NCBI GenBank assembly: GCA_032716605.1
Contig: CM064495.1
Location: forward strand, 23,484,586-23,548,585
Length of the DNA stretch: 64,000 nt
Origin: Paralithodes platypus
Lineage: Eukaryota > Arthropoda > Malacostraca > Decapoda > Lithodidae
Direction of reading: 5' to 3'
The notes beneath the pieces were generated by a model, which saw only the letters and a program-made list of their open reading frames with translations, made no database searches and had not been told where the DNA came from. This document shows, in pieces, positions 1-10,964 of the stretch. A program made the translations under genes and the position numbers. The first letter of the stretch is position 1. The number at the start of each line of letters is the position of its first letter.

Positions 1-136
1 CGCATAACTAAATTTTAGTTAGAGAAAGATGATTATTTAATATGCAGTGCCCTTTTGTCATCTATAATTAATTACATTAATGTATGTTACCGGAATACTA
101 TTCCTTTCGCGCACAAAGACACAATTCCGCCCTTTC
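1..136. other. No recognisable feature
   Basis: AT-rich sequence with no coding signal, terminal repeat or RNA motif that I can identify. Confidence 0.5.
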
Positions 137-265
137 TGGAATACTTAAAAACCTTTGTGACCATCCGCTGTGCTTAAAAACCTTTAGTTTACTTACTTTA
201 ACTTCAGCAGTTGTCTTTGAGCGAGTTGTGGACAGAAAACCAAATTTGGAGAGGTAATTATGAGA
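137..265 (-). repeat. Partial copy of TTAA-type MITE (same family as 51281-51509)
   Basis: The reverse complement aligns over about 125 bases with the inside of the TTAA-flanked MITE at 51281-51509. Shared words include AATTACCTCTCCAAA, CTCAAAGACAACTGC and AAAGGTTT. The termini of this copy are not recognisable, so it is a decayed or truncated member. Confidence 0.5.
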
Positions 266-462
266 TTAAGATAATATTATTTCTGAATACTAAATGGCAA
301 CCCCCGGTGCATGAAAGGGCAACATGTGATGTTAACATCACACATTGGCCAAGACATTTACAAACTTATGTATTTGCTCATAGTTTTATACCATAAATAT
401 TTACCTATTCATTTGTGAGCACAGGCTAAGGTAATTATTATCATTGTACAGTATATAGTCTA
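266..462. other. No recognisable feature
   Basis: A 61-codon open frame crosses this stretch but has no recognisable motif and looks like chance. Confidence 0.4.
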
Positions 463-947
<485 letters not shown>

Positions 948-1440
948 GCATGATTTAACATGTTTATAAACAGCATAATATATTCCGGACCAGTATATGT
1001 AATACCGGTAATTGTGTATGACGAGTTATATGTTTTCAGCCTAGAACATTACCTCTTTTAATAACCAATAACATTTTGCTTTCTCTCTTCAGAGAATAAT
1101 TTGAGGATAATTTCAGTATAATAAGGACCTTTAAATATCAAAGGGGTAAACTCTCAATTCAACCTGAAATTCCCATAGATCCTTCTTAAAGTGAACATAA
1201 TCGCATAATGATACCCAGAATATAATGAAGGAAGGCACCATAGTATACTGAAGAGCTTCCGAGGTGTATTGTTACCACATCCGGCTATAACTGACTCACA
1301 AAGGGAGGGAGGGACAACATCAACAATAATTTATGGATTACACCAGTTAAACAAAAATAGGGCACAGAGAAGACCAAAGAAATATAGTACAAAACAAAGT
1401 AAATTACGACTTTTTACTGACACACAAAATATAAAAAGAG
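948..1440. other. No recognisable feature
   Basis: AT-rich sequence. A stretch near 1140-1190 (AGGGGTAAAC followed by CCTTCTTAAA) resembles TTAA-MITE debris seen elsewhere in the window, but no paired end is found. Confidence 0.4.
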
Positions 1441-1442
1441 AA

Positions 1443-1525
1443 TTTGTGTGTGTGTGTGTGAGAGAGAGAAAGAGGGGGAGAGAGAGAGAGAGAGAGAGAG
1501 TGTGTGGGAAGGGGGGGGGGGGGGT
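1443..1525. repeat. (TG)n / (GA)n / poly(G) low-complexity run
   Basis: TG repeats run into GA repeats and end in a G run at about 1511-1524. Confidence 0.9.
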
Positions 1526-1654
1526 AGACCGGAAGTTGAGCAAAAACACAATATCTCCTGTGTACGAGCTAGGCAACATTGGACGATGGAGACTGATAGA
1601 TGTTAACCACACCATTTTATGCATATTTACTGTTTAACCCTATATGACAAGAGG

Positions 1655-1780
1655 AAGGTCTTTTTGGACCTCCCCTGCTTCACTCCATTATTTTGGACAT
1701 CTTAGGACGTTGCACCCATTTAGTATGGTGATAGTAAGACGCCTCACCTCATTCAGGTGTCGAGTAATAGCGTCCGTACC
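1655..1780 (+). repeat. Interspersed family A, left half (split copy)
   Basis: Matches the left half of the family seen complete at 24705-24990 and 44745-45000: CCCC..CATTATTTTGG, GTGCC..TTCAGGTGTCGA, then the GCGAGCGATAG-type word. The copy stops at the TTAA bordering the MITE at 1785-3620, and its right half resumes at 3625-3665. Confidence 0.6.
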
Positions 1781-2006
1781 TTAACACTTTGGCTGCGGGC
1801 ATATTTCCGCCTATTTCCGCTATTTTAGGGTTCATTCAGGCACTCCTGATTGATTAGGCAAGTGTCTGAATTAAATTTAATTTATTCAGCCAAAAACTAG
1901 AAGACAATAGCTTCAAAATGACACAAAAACGAGCTTCGTAGCTCGCGGGCTTCACCCACAGCGCTACCATAAACATTCGCTAAAATGAGCAATTATCGCT
2001 AATGTC

Positions 2007-3394
2007 ATAAGAACATAAGAAGAACATAAGAAAATGGGAGTCTGCAGAAAGCCGATTGGCCCAAGCAAGGCAGATCCCTGTCCCACACAACCCCAGTTCA
2101 ATTACAAAGCCCAATTATAGGCTCAACACTCCAACACCCTGAGGATCATCTCACCAAAACGGTTAGAGATTAACGCAGGATTATGGGGGTATGCAGAGTG
2201 CTGATTGGCCCAACCCGGCTGATCCCCCTTCACACCCAACCCTTCTCGTCCATATGCTTATCCAATTTTATCTTAAAGCTCCCTACCGTTTTAGACCCCA
2301 CTATAGCACTTGGTAGTCCATTCCACCCATCTACAACTCTGTTACCAAACCAATATTTGCCTATATCTTTTCTGAAACGAAATTTATCTAATTTGAAACC
2401 ATTGGTACGAGTTCTTTCGCTATCACTGAGCTTTAGTACATTTGTCATGTCCCCTTTGTTAATCCCACTAACCCACTTGAACACCTCTATCATATCCCCT
2501 CTAACTCTGCGTCTCTCTAACGAATGTAAACCTAATTTCTTCAACCTTTCTTCATACGAAAGATTTCTAATATTATGGATCATTTTTGTCATTCTACGCT
2601 GTACTCTCTCCAATGAATCTATGTCCATTCTGTAATAAGGACACCAAAATTGGACAGCATAATCCATATGGGGTCTCACTAATGACAAGTAAAGTTTTAA
2701 GATAACATCAGCAGTTCTGTTACTCACACTCCTAGAGATGAACCCGAGAATCCTGTTTGCCTTATTACGAACGCTTATACACTGTTTTCTAGGCTTCAAA
2801 TCATTGCTAACAAACACACCTAGATCTTTCTCACAGTCTGAATTTTCTAATTCTAAATTAGCTAGTTTATATTTAACATTTGTATGCATTTTCCCTATCT
2901 TTAATACCTTGCATTTGTCAATGTTAAACTTCATCTGCCAATTTACTGACCATTCATGTAAGGTATCTAGATCCCTTTGGAGGCACTCTATATCGCTATC
3001 TGAATCAATTTGATCTCCCCATTTTAGTATCGTCTGCGAATTTACTTATCCTACTAGTTATACCTAAATCTAGGTCATTTATGTATAATAAGAAACAATG
3101 GGGGACCTAATACCGATCCCTGGGGGACACCACTTTTGACTGCTCCCCACTCTGACTTGGTACCATTTATGCTGACTCTCTGTTTCCTACCAATTAGCCA
3201 TGACCTAATCCATCCCAACAACGATCCTCCTATTCCATGTGCCTCAACCTTTCTCATCAATCTCTCATGAGGGACTCTGTCGAAAGCTTTACTGAAATCT
3301 AAATAAATAATATCATATGACTTGTCACTATCTACTGCTTCATATACCTCTGAGAAAAAACTAAGCAAATTAGTAAGGCATTACTAATTACTCA
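2007..3394 (-). mobile_element. 5'-truncated CR1-like LINE fragment
   Basis: Minus-strand non-LTR retrotransposon. It ends 3' (at 2007) in a short tandem run of AAGAACAT-like octamers, as CR1-type elements do, and is truncated 5' inside the reverse transcriptase. A 6-bp AATGTC occurs on both sides (2001-2006 and 3395-3400) and fits a target-site duplication. It lies inside the MITE at 1785-3620. Confidence 0.75.
2230..3388 (-). pseudogene. CR1-like LINE reverse transcriptase, broken C-terminal part
   Basis: Two open segments cover the second half of a LINE reverse transcriptase. Segment 3075-3368 has the motif A region YLDFSKAFDRVPH and the SGVPQGSVLGP motif. Segment 2230-2934 has the C-terminal region, with KFNIDKCKVLKIGK, DLGVFVSNDLKP, RPHMDYAVQFWCPYY and LERVQRRMTKMI. 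Between them a frame change follows the PQG motif (GPPLFLIIHK then stop, where the related LINEs read FLIYIND), and the FADD motif C at about 3020-3035 lies in the shifted frame. The endonuclease domain is absent, so this is a dead 5'-truncated copy. It belongs to a different family from the CR1-like elements at 16871-19325 and 52924-55765 but shares the same motif series. Confidence 0.85.
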
Positions 3395-3624
3395 AATGTC
3401 GCGCTACATTTGCCTTTGGCAGCGCTGTATATCTCGCGAGAGCATGGCTCAGAGTCCTCAGAGTCCTCAGTGCCGCGGCTGGCTGGCTGGAGGAAGGATG
3501 TGTGGCCTGTCGCGCTCCCGCTCCCTCACACTCGACTCTACAGGCTTTAAGAGGCTTTAAAAGCCTGTAAATTGCTGTAAATTGCCATGGTGTTACGGAA
3601 TGTCTCCCACAGGCAATGGGTTGA

Positions 3625-3665
3625 AATAAATTGGCCTTTGGTCGGCACATTTGTTCTATTGAAAT
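3625..3665 (+). repeat. Interspersed family A, right remnant
   Basis: TTGGCCTTTGGTCGGCAC..TTCTATTGAAATAATGTA matches the family words GGCCTTCGGCC and TTTCTATCGAAAAATGTA. It continues the copy that starts at 1655, across the MITE. Confidence 0.5.
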
Positions 3666-3914
3666 AATGTAGCTATTAAATTAGCTTGAAGGAGGCCTGG
3701 GTGTGCTTGGTTTTAATTTGATGGAACTATCCTCAGAGTCACTTTATCGGAGTCAAATATATACTACTACTGAGGGCAGTATCAGACAATTGTCAACCCA
3801 TTTCCATTTCCAATATTGCAGGTCAAGATGTTGCATACTCGTATTTAAAGGCAGATTTGTATTTACTGGTTATTTTATTGGTATTATTATTATTATTACT
3901 TTTTTTTGTTTTTT
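3666..3914. other. No recognisable feature
   Basis: Unique-looking AT-rich sequence ending in a T-rich run. Confidence 0.4.
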
Positions 3915-4192
3915 TTAGTGTCCTACATAGACCTCCATCAAGCTTATAAATAACACCCACAAGACCCTCTTCGAATAAATTTGTGCATTTTTCGATAGAA
4001 AATTGCCCCGGCTAAAGGCCGATTCCTTGGAAATTGCAGGCTTGCTTTCGTTCACCTGGAAAAATCGACACCTAATTTGCACGAAAGGTCTTAAAATCGC
4101 CAAACAAATGCGGCGAATGTCTAAAAATGTCGAAACTAATGGGACTAAAGATGAGGGAGGAGGTAGAGACAATCCCCTCTTAACGCTGGAAT
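3915..4192 (-). repeat. Interspersed family A, near-complete copy
   Basis: The reverse complement carries the family order: GGGACTAAAG-type end, ATTTTAAGACCTTTCG-type line, AGGTGTCGATTTTTCC, GGCCTTTAGCCGG-type hairpin, TTTTCTATCGAAAAATGCAC, GATGGAGGTCTA end. No coding capacity. Confidence 0.7.
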
Positions 4193-5265
4193 AAGTAATG
4201 GTAATTGTTCCAAATATTGTAATAGCCTAGAATAATCCGCCGCTACAATGGCTAGGTTCATACCGGCTGTAATATCAACATTCATCCCTTAACACTATAT
4301 TGTTAAGCTAATCACACACTGTAACAAAATATGGGTATAAAAAGGGTAATTAAAATTTCCATAATATTTCATCATTAATGGTATATTGGTAATAGTAAAC
4401 CCATTGAATATAAGGATAGACAGATATATCACTGTCAATATACCCAATGACTATATATACCTCTTTCTAGCCTTGATGTTTTACAGTGTACCATGTATAT
4501 AAACATTCAGTAATGACCTGGGGAAAATGAAACAATCAACCTTACCAACGCACAATAAGAGTTGCAAGATCTAGAATGTAGTAAGACAGAGGTATATGCC
4601 AATATATCACATATGCAATACAAAGTATCATTAAACAGCTGGACAAACTAGAACTATGCAATACAGATTACGGGAAGGAACCAAGGAAAACGAGAAAGTA
4701 TATACGGTAACAAGTTTTTAAAATATCCCTTCATTGGACACACACACACACACATACGTGCGGTTGTGTGTTTATCGGTACATATCAATTTGGTGCATGC
4801 TTACGAGTACATTTTTCGATTTTTAAACCTAAATTACACTAACCTACACTAACCTAACCTAACTTAACTTACCTAACCGAAAACACTCCATTTCAACGTA
4901 TTTTAAAGAGGTGTGTACCGATTAACTGTCGCCCCAAACCTCATGTACCTGTAAACCTACAAATATCCAGAGATTTGTACCAATAAACCTACAACCGCTC
5001 CCACCCACCCACCCACACACACCCACACACCCACACACAGTACTCTAGAGGACTGAATAGCCCATTTTAATTAGTTTGTTCAGGAAGTGAAGGTTCCAGC
5101 CCCACTCCAGTAAGGTACCGGTAAGGTTTATAACTACCGGTACATCATATCCTACCTGAGGGTATTAGACTTGGACAGATTGGTCCTTAACTACATCCTA
5201 CCTCCCTAGGGGTATCGTTGGTGAAGTTATGATACTGTATTCTCAGACTTATTGCTTGTCAACTT
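4193..5265. other. Mostly unannotated; short (CA)n and AACCT runs
   Basis: Contains a short (CA)n at about 4739-4754, an imperfect AACCT series at about 4839-4870 and a CCACACA-rich run at about 5000-5040. No gene seen. Confidence 0.5.

Positions 5266-5268
<3 letters not shown>

Positions 5269-5305
<37 letters not shown>
5269..5305. repeat. (TA)n microsatellite
   Basis: Perfect TA repeats. Confidence 0.95.
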
Positions 5306-5308
<3 letters not shown>

Positions 5309-5311
<3 letters not shown>

Positions 5312-5690
5312 CACGGGACCGTGACTGAGATTATTTACTTATAGGTAGATAGGTATAACTATTTCAGCGCGGGAAAATTCGGAGGCATGAGAACAGGAGA
5401 GAGAGAGAGGTGCGCGGTATACGCAGCCCGTTTCGGTGTACATGTGTGCGTGTGTGCGTTCATGCTTGTAGGCGTGGTCAAGGGAGTGTCCAGCTCCCAT
5501 TGGCACCTTTTTCAAACTGAGTTAGAGGGAGGGGAATCCAAGGGTATAAAGGGGGCAGAGGAGCCCAGGATAGGCCTCTTCTCCTGCCCAGCCCCAACGA
5601 GACCAGTCCACTTGTGTTGTGTAATGAATGGGCCGGCAGGATCCTGTGGGTAACTCGTGCCCTAATTCTACCATAATCAGGTGAGTCCAA
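5309..5690 (+). promoter_or_regulatory. Promoter-like block: TATA box and consensus splice donor (possible LTR)
   Basis: The block opens with TGTCACGGGACCGTGAC, an inverted repeat of GTCACGG/CCGTGAC. A TATAAA sits at 5545-5550 in a GC-richer context (GGGTATAAAGGGGG). About 130 bases downstream is CAG|GTGAGT at 5678-5686, a textbook splice donor. A first-exon promoter or the LTR/leader of an LTR retroelement would both explain this. I find no second LTR and no gag frame nearby, so the identity stays open. Confidence 0.35.
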
Positions 5691-5989
5691 TTCAGTTAGA
5701 CAAGTGTCAACATTGACTGAGATATCCAGCGTGATGTGTGGTGGTGTGCGTGTGTGCATCGGCCAGTCATCAAGACTGAGTCAGACCACACACATAGCCA
5801 AGGCCACTGTTAGGCGATGTCGGCATAGGCCTACGGCCCTAGGCCAAGGGTTGACAGAATTCTTCTGACGCGACATCGGACCGAATTAACAAGATGCTAC
5901 GGCCGAGGGTGGTAGGTGCAAGCATGAGCCATGAGAAGGTGTGCTAATGCTAGGCAATTGCTCAGGGCTGATATATTCCCCTGATGCGT
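5691..5989. other. No recognisable feature
   Basis: GT-rich and moderately GC-rich sequence. No gene seen. Confidence 0.4.
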
Positions 5990-6123
5990 TATACCACTGA
6001 TTAGCGATGCACGTGACCAGGGGTGAGTGTGGGGGGTGTGTGTGTGTGTGTCGGTCAGTGACGCCGTAGCATTTTTCCCCATAGAGGGTGTGCTACCGCT
6101 AAGAGATAGCTGTGACTCCCTAA
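5990..6123 (+). repeat. First half-unit of the ~155-bp satellite, left of the 5.8-kb insertion
   Basis: Runs from TTAGCGATGCACGTGACC, through a (GT)n core and GTGACGCCGTAGCAT, to GCTACCGCTAAGAGATAGCTGTGACTC in the same order as the units at 11925-12620. It stops at TAA (6121-6123), where the TIR of the insertion begins; the rest of the unit continues at 11925. Confidence 0.75.
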
Positions 6124-6632
6124 AGGCCGCGTCATACAGACTACGAACGTCGGGCAACAAAGCCCCGAATTGGATGACTTGCATATTTGAACCGAATCAG
6201 CCGAAATTGTCCCGAAGTTTTAATAAGAACATCCCCAGACAATGCCCCGAACGAGCCTAGAATGTAACCCGATAATCACGAGCGATTGACGACAAAGACC
6301 CGAACATGACTCGAATGTAAGTCGATGAATGCATGAGCATGACTCGACTGTAACTGGAATATACCCCGACTCAGCCGACCAGTTAAAACTGAGGTACGAT
6401 GATCAGCCGACCTTCAACCGATATGAAAGAACCTATGACGAACACCAACCGGATCGGATGACCATCACATGGTTTTAACACATGCTAACGAATGTGGGAA
6501 GACAACCTGTACCTGTCCTATATAGTGTGAACCTCTATAAAGAATGTATTGGCGTTGTAGAAGGGGAATGCTAAGGGGGCCCACCTCGCTTTTTTTTCTC
6601 TTTCCCTCCCTCTCTCTTTGGCTTGTATCCAT

Positions 6633-6898
6633 TCGGCTCCATTCAGCCAACTGTTTTAAGACGTTTATCTCCATCCAGGTGTCGATTTCTTCCTGGCGAG
6701 CGATAGCGAGCCAGCATTGTATGGAGAAATCCGGCTTCGCCGGAGAAATTTTTCTATCGAAAAATGTACAAATTTAGCTTGCTGTCAAAACAAAAATATA
6801 TATATGCTGGCTCGCTACCACTCGCCAGGAAAATATTGACACCTGGATGGGGGTAAAAGTCTTGAAACAGTAGGCTGAATGGGGCCGAATGGGGGGCA
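6633..6898. repeat. Inverted pair of family A fragments
   Basis: The arms at about 6633-6717 (plus) and 6808-6895 (minus) share GGTGTCGAT, CCTGGCGAG and AGCGAGCCAGCAT, head to head. The CTTCGCCGGAG hairpin and TTTTTCTATCGAAAAATGTA lie between them. Confidence 0.65.
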
Positions 6899-6899
6899 G

Positions 6900-7640
6900 C
6901 CTCATACATCAGCTGGTGCCGGGCGGCCTTCAAACTTCCCGCCCGGTCAGCCATAGTTGAGCGCGGCAGCATGGCAGATGTACGATGCGGCTAGTTTTCG
7001 AGTGACGGTTATTTACACCACCCGAGCATCATGTGTGCCTTCATAGTTCATATATTAGCAACATGTATCACATAATGTCATTGTGAGTGCTTACAGTGTG
7101 AAAAGTGCTTAGATATAAGTCTTGTAAGTGCACACGAGTGGCAAGACCAGAGCGCGTCCCAGTTGCCATGGATACTGGCGGCCATCATGGTCTCGGACAA
7201 TAACAAAACGAACGCACGTACACACACCCAGCTGACTGACACACGCCACCACCACTTTCACTTTTATTGCCTTTCTCTCTTATTCCCCCGCTTTATTCAG
7301 TTTTCATGTTACTTCCCATCTTTATTCAGTGTTCATGTTACTTCCCATCTTTATTCAGTTTTCATGTTACTTCCCATCTTTATTCAGATTATTACTTTAT
7401 TATATGTTTTATAGTTATAAAATATTCGCTTCACACATTGTTTTACGCACTTTCGACTTAGAAATATGCTATATTTACACTTATTGGTGTCCGTCACTGT
7501 TTTACGTATATTTGAGTGTCAATATCACTTACTTATTGTGTTCGGCACTTTGAATAGCCTATATTTATTATTTACACTTGGTTTTTATACACACACTTCA
7601 CATTTCATAGCGTCTTTTATCGCAGTCTTTGAGTACAGTT
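6900..7640. other. Region 3' of the piggyBac ORF; short 26-28-bp tandem repeat
   Basis: At about 7290-7387, a unit of about 27 bp (TTTATTCAGTTTTCATGTTACTTCCCATC type) is repeated three to four times, just beyond the transposase stop. The left terminus of the piggyBac element should lie in or left of this stretch, but I cannot find a TTAA followed by a mirror of the right end. Confidence 0.5.
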
Positions 7641-10274
7641 TTAGAAATGATCAAGGGTGTGATACTCCATGAAGCAGTCCGGGAGACACAGTGGAGCATC
7701 ACATTCTCTGCACATCCACCTGGTATCTGATCTCTCAGGCTCCCTCTGTGTCGTGTTGCGGCACACATGACACCGTCTTCGGGGTTTGTCATTGTTTTCT
7801 GTGGCCGGCACATATTCAGGGAAGTGGCGTTGTGTCAGCCTGGCAATCCCTTCTGCTGCTGGCTGTCGATGGGCGGGGTGTTGCTGGAAGTGGGGGACAT
7901 TCATGTATTCCCTCAACGTCTGCCTGGACAAGTCGATGCAGAAGTTCTCCATCGTTTCCTGCTTGCCGGTGATTGTTGAGTAGAGGATATGGCTGTTATA
8001 GAGGGTGAGATCGAGGAGGTGGAAGAATAACTTCTTATACCACCTCATCGTCTTCCTTGCACACTCACATGACGAGATGACAGCATCTGATTTGTCCACC
8101 AGCCGCATGTTGATGTTATAATCGCAGATGGCCAAAGGTTTCTTGATAACTTCGCCAGTTGCTCTGTCACGACGTCTGCTGTCTGTGAAGATGGGACGGT
8201 GGACTGTTGTGAGGAGGTTCACATCACGGTTATCCATCCAGGACAACATGAGGACATTGTTAGCCTGCTTGTGGATGATGGAGCCCTTTTCTCGCCTGGG
8301 TGGTAGTTCGGGCATGAAGATCCGATTCCTCCTGACCGTGCCACAGACTCCTGTAGTGCGGCTATGCAGGAACTTGGCAAGGGAGGGGCTGGTGTACCAG
8401 TTGTCAATGTACAGTATGTGGCCCCTGTCCAGGTAGCCCTGCAGCATGGTAATGACGACGGCCCCAGAAATTCTGTATGTCCTCGTTTCCACCAATTCTG
8501 TTTTCTTGCCCATATACAGAATTAGGTCCTGGATGTAACCAGTTCGACAGTCACACATCACGAAGGTCTTCAGGCCATATCGATGTCGTTTGCTGGGCAT
8601 GTACTGCCGGATGCCAATATTCCCCCTCCACACCAGCAAACTCTCATCAATAACGAGCTTCTGATGGGGTTTGAAGGCAGCAGCAAGCTTCAGCTTCAGG
8701 TACTCAAAAATGGGTCTTATTCTCTCCATGGGGTCCTTCATTTCTCTGGGTTGACTCTGATTTCTGGTGTGGGCTGCCAGGCTGTCGATGAAATGGAGGT
8801 TCCCCATTATGGCCGTGAACCTATTTCTGCTCATTATTTGGTAAAAAATAGGGGTTCGGACGAGGGGATCCAAGGACCAGTACTTTTTTATGGAGGATTT
8901 CCTTATGACCCCCATCAGCATTACAATGGCCAAGAAGGTGTAAAACTCTGGGACATCTAGGGAGGACCATGACAGCCTTGCGGAGTATTTCGACTGCTCC
9001 TTCCCAGCCATGAAATAATAATTGTACCAGTTGGTCTGGTCAACAATTAGAGCCACGAGATTTGTAGTGAAGAACTGCCTGAAGATCTCCAGTCTCGTGG
9101 TCTGCCGCCCCTGGTTTGGGAGCGTAGGGCCGGCAATCTCAGCACCCACAAAGTTGTAGTCGGTGGGCACATAGTTGTCTCCATCGACCCAATCCCACAC
9201 GTCGGGTTGAGCGGCACCTTCGTCACCAGAGTCGTCAGGAGGGGAGTCACCATCAGGGCGGTGGGGGGGCCCTGCCCTGCCTCTTGCCCCTCTTGGCCCT
9301 CTTGCCCCTCTTTCCCCTGCCCTCAACCTCGGCCTTGGTCGAGCCGACCCAGCCCTTGCTCTCGCACTGCCAGGGGTGGGGCGTATTAGGGTCACCTTTG
9401 ACACCCTTCGGCCACGCCCACGCACAGGACCACGGGCACTCCCACGTACATTGATAGGGCGTTGCGCACGATCAGGGTGGTGTGGCGACGCAGGTGTTGA
9501 TGGTGTCTGGGTGTCGTGTCTGTGGGAGGTCGTGTCTGTGGGAGGCTGAGGAGAAGGTACAGGTGAGTATGGTAGTGGTCCGGGAGGTGATGGTGGGGGC
9601 GAGTCAATCCGGGGTGATGAGGGAAACAGGCGGCGTGCGGCAGGGCGTTGGTGGTGGCGTGGTGGAGATGCTTCGAGGGCAGGCATATCCTCATCTGTTG
9701 CTTCTGAAGAAGAAGTCAATGGCTGCGCTGCTAATATGGCTGCACCCCTGCGCAAGCCATAGAAAGTGTGAGGGGTTGGTGCTTTTAGTGGAGAGGGAAT
9801 AGGGGGTGGTGGGGAAGGCAAACGCGGGGGAACACCACCACGGCGAGGCACGTGTGGTGTCGGAGCTTGACCCACCTCCTCCTCCTCTCTGTCCTCCTCC
9901 CCAATATCCTCACCTATTCTCTTCTCAGCCCTACGATGAGCAAGTGGAATGTTGATGAAGGCCATGGGGTCTGGGTCATCTTCCTCACCCTCTTCCCCAC
10001 TTGCTAGGGACTCCACTATGTCACGAGGGGGAGCAGGGGAACGATAACTACTCGCCTCCCTTTTTTGTAGCCTGGCGTACCGTTCAGCGATGGGGAGATA
10101 GGGTTCCTCCTCATGCATTTCATCATACTCGGCCACAGTGGGACTATATTCGTCCTCTGAATCGTCATTTGATGATCCAGTGTCACTATCAGGCACATCA
10201 CTCTCGTCAATTATGGCCATGGCATCGGCCAGGGATATTCCCCTGCGTGGGTAACGGCGTGGTAAATCCGACAT
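7641..10274 (-). CDS. piggyBac-family transposase, intact ORF
   Basis: An 877-residue DDE-type transposase that would cut and paste DNA at TTAA sites in the nucleus. The start chosen is the ATG at 10272-10274 (context ACCATGT). The open frame extends a further 66 bases upstream but only to a TTG. The catalytic aspartates of the piggyBac DDD triad are visible: D543 in LVIDESLL, D624 in LYIDNWYT and D727 in RLVDKSD, with spacings of 81 and 103. The C-terminus carries a Cys/His-rich module (CHVC..CREC..C..C..H). The first 360 or so residues are low complexity: acidic and serine-rich, then proline- and arginine/glycine-rich. This makes it longer than the roughly 550-650 residues typical of the family. 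There is no internal stop or frameshift, so it is either a young element or under constraint. Host domestication is possible but unsupported, because a TTAA-bordered terminus lies upstream at 11051. Confidence 0.93.
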   Translation of the reverse strand: MSDLPRRYPRRGISLADAMAIIDESDVPDSDTGSSNDDSEDEYSPTVAEYDEMHEEEPYLPIAERYARLQKREASSYRSPAPPRDIVESLASGEEGEEDDPDPMAFINIPLAHRRAEKRIGEDIGEEDREEEEVGQAPTPHVPRRGGVPPRLPSPPPPIPSPLKAPTPHTFYGLRRGAAILAAQPLTSSSEATDEDMPALEASPPRHHQRPAARRLFPSSPRIDSPPPSPPGPLPYSPVPSPQPPTDTTSHRHDTQTPSTPASPHHPDRAQRPINVRGSARGPVRGRGRRVSKVTLIRPTPGSARARAGSARPRPRLRAGERGARGPRGARGRAGPPHRPDGDSPPDDSGDEGAAQPDVWDWVDGDNYVPTDYNFVGAEIAGPTLPNQGRQTTRLEIFRQFFTTNLVALIVDQTNWYNYYFMAGKEQSKYSARLSWSSLDVPEFYTFLAIVMLMGVIRKSSIKKYWSLDPLVRTPIFYQIMSRNRFTAIMGNLHFIDSLAAHTRNQSQPREMKDPMERIRPIFEYLKLKLAAAFKPHQKLVIDESLLVWRGNIGIRQYMPSKRHRYGLKTFVMCDCRTGYIQDLILYMGKKTELVETRTYRISGAVVITMLQGYLDRGHILYIDNWYTSPSLAKFLHSRTTGVCGTVRRNRIFMPELPPRREKGSIIHKQANNVLMLSWMDNRDVNLLTTVHRPIFTDSRRRDRATGEVIKKPLAICDYNINMRLVDKSDAVISSCECARKTMRWYKKLFFHLLDLTLYNSHILYSTITGKQETMENFCIDLSRQTLREYMNVPHFQQHPAHRQPAAEGIARLTQRHFPEYVPATENNDKPRRRCHVCRNTTQREPERSDTRWMCRECDAPLCLPDCFMEYHTLDHF

Positions 10275-10370
10275 GGTGTTGCACTCGCGAGATGTATGGG
10301 TAAACTGACTTTCCTTTGTCACGCATGTCCCTTGTCCCAAGAAACCATGATTTGTGGGTTGCCATACATT

Positions 10371-10960
10371 GCCTATATCCTAAGGAATATCCCATACAAA
10401 TATCAAGCCAATAGCTACCATAGGACAAGAGTAAATGAGGTCGAAAGTCGTTGGGATATAAGTGGGTACAGTGTCTTTCATCACCATCCCCGCATGACCA
10501 CCCGCCCGGCAGGACTTGGGGAATAGCTGAGAATGGTCAAGTAATGTGTACATCCTAAGGTGTGTCTCACACAAATTTCAAGCCTATAGCTACCATAGGA
10601 CTAGAGTAAATGAGGTCGAAAGTCGTTTGGATATAAGTGGGTACAGTGTTTTTCATCACCTCCCCCGCATAACCACCCGCCCGGTACCACTAGAGTGACA
10701 ACTCAGTATGGCATTGTAATGCGTACATCCTAAGGAGTGTCTCACACAAATCTCAAGCCTCTAGCTCCCATACGACAGTAGATAAGGTCCAAAGTCGCGG
10801 TGAAATAAGTGGGTAAAGTGGCGCCGCTAATCCCACCATCACCACCCGCGCGGCCTGGCTGGCCGGTTCACGCGTACCGTCCCTGTTCGCCAACACTCTA
10901 CGGTACCTCCCCTCCAATTCTCAAGCCATTTCCTACCATACGAGCCGAATAATAGATTTT
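10371..10960 (-). repeat. ~175-bp tandem array upstream of the piggyBac ORF
   Basis: Three units and a partial fourth start near 10376, 10553, 10728 and 10906. Each contains TCCTAAGG, CAAATxTCAAGCC, TAGCTACCATA, GAGGTCGAAAGTCG, ATAAGTGGGTA and ACCACCCGCCCGG. Lying between the transposon end and the transposase start, it would form the promoter and leader of the element. Confidence 0.85.
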
Positions 10961-10964
10961 TTAG

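Larger units (their letters stand above)
1785..3620. mobile_element. TTAA-flanked MITE (piggyBac-like ends) split by a LINE
   Basis: The left end follows TTAA at 1781-1784. The right end is ACAGGCAATGGG followed by TTGA, a decayed TTAA, at 3621-3624. The interior matches the clean MITE at 13321-13732, including TTCAGGCACTCCTGA near the left end and AAATTGCTGTAAATTGCCA near the right end. Without the LINE at 2007-3394 and its 6-bp duplication, the element is about 440 bp, against 412 bp for the clean copy. There is no transposase, so it must be non-autonomous. Confidence 0.7.

Noticed and set aside
4839..4870. Telomere
   Set aside because: Only a few imperfect AACCT units inside ordinary sequence; at most interstitial telomere-like debris. 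The same applies to 28425-28475 and 52679-52698.
10275..10340. Extra 22 N-terminal codons of the piggyBac transposase
   Set aside because: The extension starts at a TTG. The first ATG is at 10274 with a good initiation context.
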